DNA of 64,000 nt. Origin: Pseudomonadota bacterium (GTDB lineage Bacteria; Pseudomonadota; Alphaproteobacteria; Sphingomonadales; Sphingomonadaceae). Position 1 is the first letter of the stretch. Every line of letters begins with the position of its first letter. Position numbers and translations under genes: made by a program. The DNA is taken from the NCBI GenBank assembly GCA_023394965.1, contig JAEWZX010000016.1, forward strand, positions 1-64,000, read 5' to 3'. The notes beneath the pieces were generated by a model that was given only the letters and a program-made list of their open reading frames with translations, had not been told where the DNA came from and did not search any database. Below are positions 62,901 through 64,000 of this stretch, in pieces.

Positions 62901-64000
62901 CGCCGATGCAACCGGCACATTGCAGGACCCGACAGTGCGCGGTTCGATTTCGGGTGAGACGCTGCAACTGCGCAGTTCGCTGTCCGGCACCGATATCCGC
63001 AATATCGCCATGCGGGGGCGCTTCCAGGGATCGCGGCTGCAGCTGACCAAATTCGCCGGCACGGCCGTCAATGGCGGCACCGTCAGCGGAACCGGTATCG
63101 TGGACCTGCGCACGCTGGGCGAGCCGGTTCAGGGGCGGATGCTGGAAATTCGCGGACCGATTCTCGATCTGCGGGTGTCGGCGCGCAATGCCCGCCTGCT
63201 CGATACTGGCGGGCTGAGCGCAACCGTCACCGGGCCGCTGCGCATTGTGTCCAACGGGCTGGGCGGGACTATTGCGGGCCGGGTTCAGGTCGACCGGGCG
63301 AGCTGGACGCTGGGCACCGCGGCCGACGATTTGCGCATCCCGCAGATCGCCACGCGTGAAATCAACACGCCGCCCAATCGCGGCCCACAGGTCGCTGCGG
63401 CAAGGCCGTGGCGGTATCTGATCAATGCCAGGGCGAGAAACCGGATCGATGTCGACGGCATGGGGCTGGACAGCGAATGGTCCGGCAACATCATTCTGCG
63501 CGGTACCACCAGCGATCCGCGCATCGGCGGCCGGGCAGAGGTGGTGCGGGGCAATTACACCTTTGCCGGTACGCGCTTCGCTCTGACCCGCGGCGAAATC
63601 CAGTTCGACGCCGAAGTACCGATCGACCCCAGGCTAGACATTCGCGCCGAAACCGATCGCGACGGGCTGACCGTGGAAGCCAATGTGGGCGGCAGTGCGA
63701 CGCAGGCCGAAATCACTTTCAGTTCCAACCCGGCCTTGCCCGAGGAGGAACTGCTGGCGCGGCTGCTGTTCGGCGGGTCCGTCACCAGCCTTTCGGCGAC
63801 CGATGCGCTGCAACTGGGCGCAGCAGTTGCCAGCCTGCGCGGAGGCGGCGGCATGGACCCGATCAACCAGCTGCGATCCGCAATCGGCCTTGACCGCCTG
63901 CGGATCGTCAGTGCGGATCCCGCGCTGGGCCGCGGAACCGGTGTTGCGCTGGGCAAGAATTTCGGCCGGCGTTTCTATGCCGAAATCATCACCGATGGCC
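59905..64000 (+). CDS. tamB: translocation and assembly module protein TamB (partial, 3' end outside window)
   Basis: Open frame from the ATG overlapping the tamA stop (TGATG) to the window edge, 1365 codons visible and no stop. The start MAEVDELVGENAVPARRRSR is followed by one membrane anchor (about residues 27-46), then the TamB N-terminus (ILNTPLGERFIASRIAERTF, IRIGRIEGNLYGAAVLHDVR) and a long repetitive beta-strand rod. The visible end (NPALPEEELLARLLFGGSVT, GRGTGVALGKNFGRRFYAEI) belongs to the DUF490 C-terminal domain. TamB spans the periplasm and moves phospholipid or barrel proteins to the outer membrane together with TamA. Only a short C-terminus should be missing. Confidence 0.93.
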   Translation, partial: MAEVDELVGENAVPARRRSRLRRQVKWLFAIGAAFALLIIGALAILNTPLGERFIASRIAERTFPNGLNIRIGRIEGNLYGAAVLHDVRLSDPEGVFLLIPRAEVDWNPGAWLSNRLEIDSFAARRATLTRIPQFLPSEEDNPILPGFDISIDRLEIDNLTLARGVSGRLPQRVDLTGSANVTDRRLMVDIDGRLGQRDRIALLLDAEPDGDAFDLSFDLDAAEDGPIAGIAGLHTPYSARIRGDGSWSQWAGSLLVRGADKRIAAIRITNKAGRFGLLGKVDPSDFLTGLSARAFGDDVAVKTDIAIDQRRFDGKVTLVGQGVTIDADGLVDLAENRADSVKVAAIVRDPDLLGEGIGLRDMRIDATVDGVFGDLSIPHDLTAREIDLGGTRLAGLRQQGTARFDGTRWTVPLGVTLARIASGNALVDPRLVNGTGRGTLVVTGSTILSNDLRLAFPGTSANLALRGDLATGQYQIRGPVRAERLTLKNVGTVGGTAVIDLVLAPQTPWRLSADLDARIAPVTNATMANLAGTPIRARGGIAVGGNAPLDFKRLRIDASKVRMALDGTVRDGTTRVAGTGTHVDFGAFTVEASLTDAGPNAALVFTRPATGLDNVRLAIAPTQDGFAIDTEGNSVLGPFAGQLGLTAPANGPTRIAIEQMQVSDTAVTGAVVLAEGGADGTLIFAGGGMKGTVALAPRGGGQGLDIDLRARNARFGGNTPLRIAQADIDVSGLVRKGSSTFSGSGTAAGLSYGTLVIAQLVARGEVENGVGRVDVSLAGRRTGRFVLNGNATIRPERIAIATQGRFAGRRISMPRRAVLTPIEGGGWRLAPTQLSYGDGGLIASGNFGGGDLDFDFKLASMPLSLVDVVRPDTGLGGTVSGMVHYRTGADRVPVGEAKVKIDGLTRSGLVLTSRPVNVSLVARLTEAELEARALLRNEDIQRGRVQARITGLPQQGTLLDRLRAGSLFGQLRYRGAAESLWRLAALDTFDITGPIAIAADATGTLQDPTVRGSISGETLQLRSSLSGTDIRNIAMRGRFQGSRLQLTKFAGTAVNGGTVSGTGIVDLRTLGEPVQGRMLEIRGPILDLRVSARNARLLDTGGLSATVTGPLRIVSNGLGGTIAGRVQVDRASWTLGTAADDLRIPQIATREINTPPNRGPQVAAARPWRYLINARARNRIDVDGMGLDSEWSGNIILRGTTSDPRIGGRAEVVRGNYTFAGTRFALTRGEIQFDAEVPIDPRLDIRAETDRDGLTVEANVGGSATQAEITFSSNPALPEEELLARLLFGGSVTSLSATDALQLGAAVASLRGGGGMDPINQLRSAIGLDRLRIVSADPALGRGTGVALGKNFGRRFYAEIITDG

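Noticed and set aside
59878..62967. A 1029-codon open frame on the minus strand
   Set aside because: It lies antisense to tamB, has no domain signature and a composition typical of a mirror frame of high-GC coding DNA.

Overview
The window looks like a high-GC alphaproteobacterial chromosome, most likely Sphingomonadales and probably an Erythrobacteraceae-type marine or soil heterotroph. I infer this from the gene orders (argS–SPOR–nagZ–scpA–scpB–tatABC; bpt–tamA–tamB; gatC–gatA–gatB), a TonB-dependent receptor opening with the AIVVTGSRI plug signature, a Cpa-type Tad pilus locus, and several short secreted or lipoprotein families I associate with sphingomonads. No rRNA, tRNA, CRISPR array, insertion sequence or prophage was found by eye. 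The first 24 bases (11 G then 13 C) look like a contig-edge artefact.

Layout. 0-8 kb is housekeeping: an RluA-type pseudouridine synthase overlapping the fluoride channel crcB, rpsU, a membrane-anchored FKBP isomerase, a DUF4153-like membrane protein, then gatC-gatA-(small membrane ORF)-gatB. 8-17 kb is rich in secreted hydrolases: an S46 dipeptidyl-peptidase, a two-domain M16 metallopeptidase lipoprotein and a penicillin-acylase-type Ntn hydrolase, with small unknown proteins between them. 17-19 kb holds a HerA-like ATPase and CsaA. 19-22.7 kb is an accessory-looking block: a 2OG-Fe(II) oxygenase, a divergent sulfotransferase-like P-loop protein and a GT-C-like polytopic membrane protein. 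clpB follows, then a nearly gene-free stretch of about 0.9 kb with a perfect 16-bp inverted repeat.

26-34 kb has a TonB-dependent receptor, a secreted unknown, and an acyl-CoA group (thiolase, HSD10-like SDR, crotonase, MarR regulator) split by a strong terminator. 34-42 kb is a leftward Tad/Flp pilus operon cpaA-cpaB-cpaC-cpaD-cpaE-tadB-tadC. It lacks the assembly ATPase gene cpaF at its usual place between cpaE and tadB, and it has no Flp pilin or TadE/F genes, so those parts must be encoded elsewhere or the pilus is defective.

42-47 kb has an alpha/beta hydrolase coupled to an FAD oxidoreductase, then leftward ispH-thrB-rnhA and a lipoprotein. 47-54 kb is the rightward argS-SPOR-nagZ-scpA-scpB-tatA-tatB-tatC run, linking translation, division, wall recycling, condensin and Tat export. 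54-64 kb holds a secreted amidohydrolase, threonine ammonia-lyase, the N-degron leucyltransferase bpt, and the overlapping tamA-tamB pair; tamB runs off the right edge.

The strongest leads are the ATPase-less Tad operon, the 2OG-oxygenase/sulfotransferase-like/GT-C block, a crotonase that has lost both hydratase glutamates but keeps an isomerase-type glutamate motif, and the inverted repeat in the gene-poor stretch after clpB.
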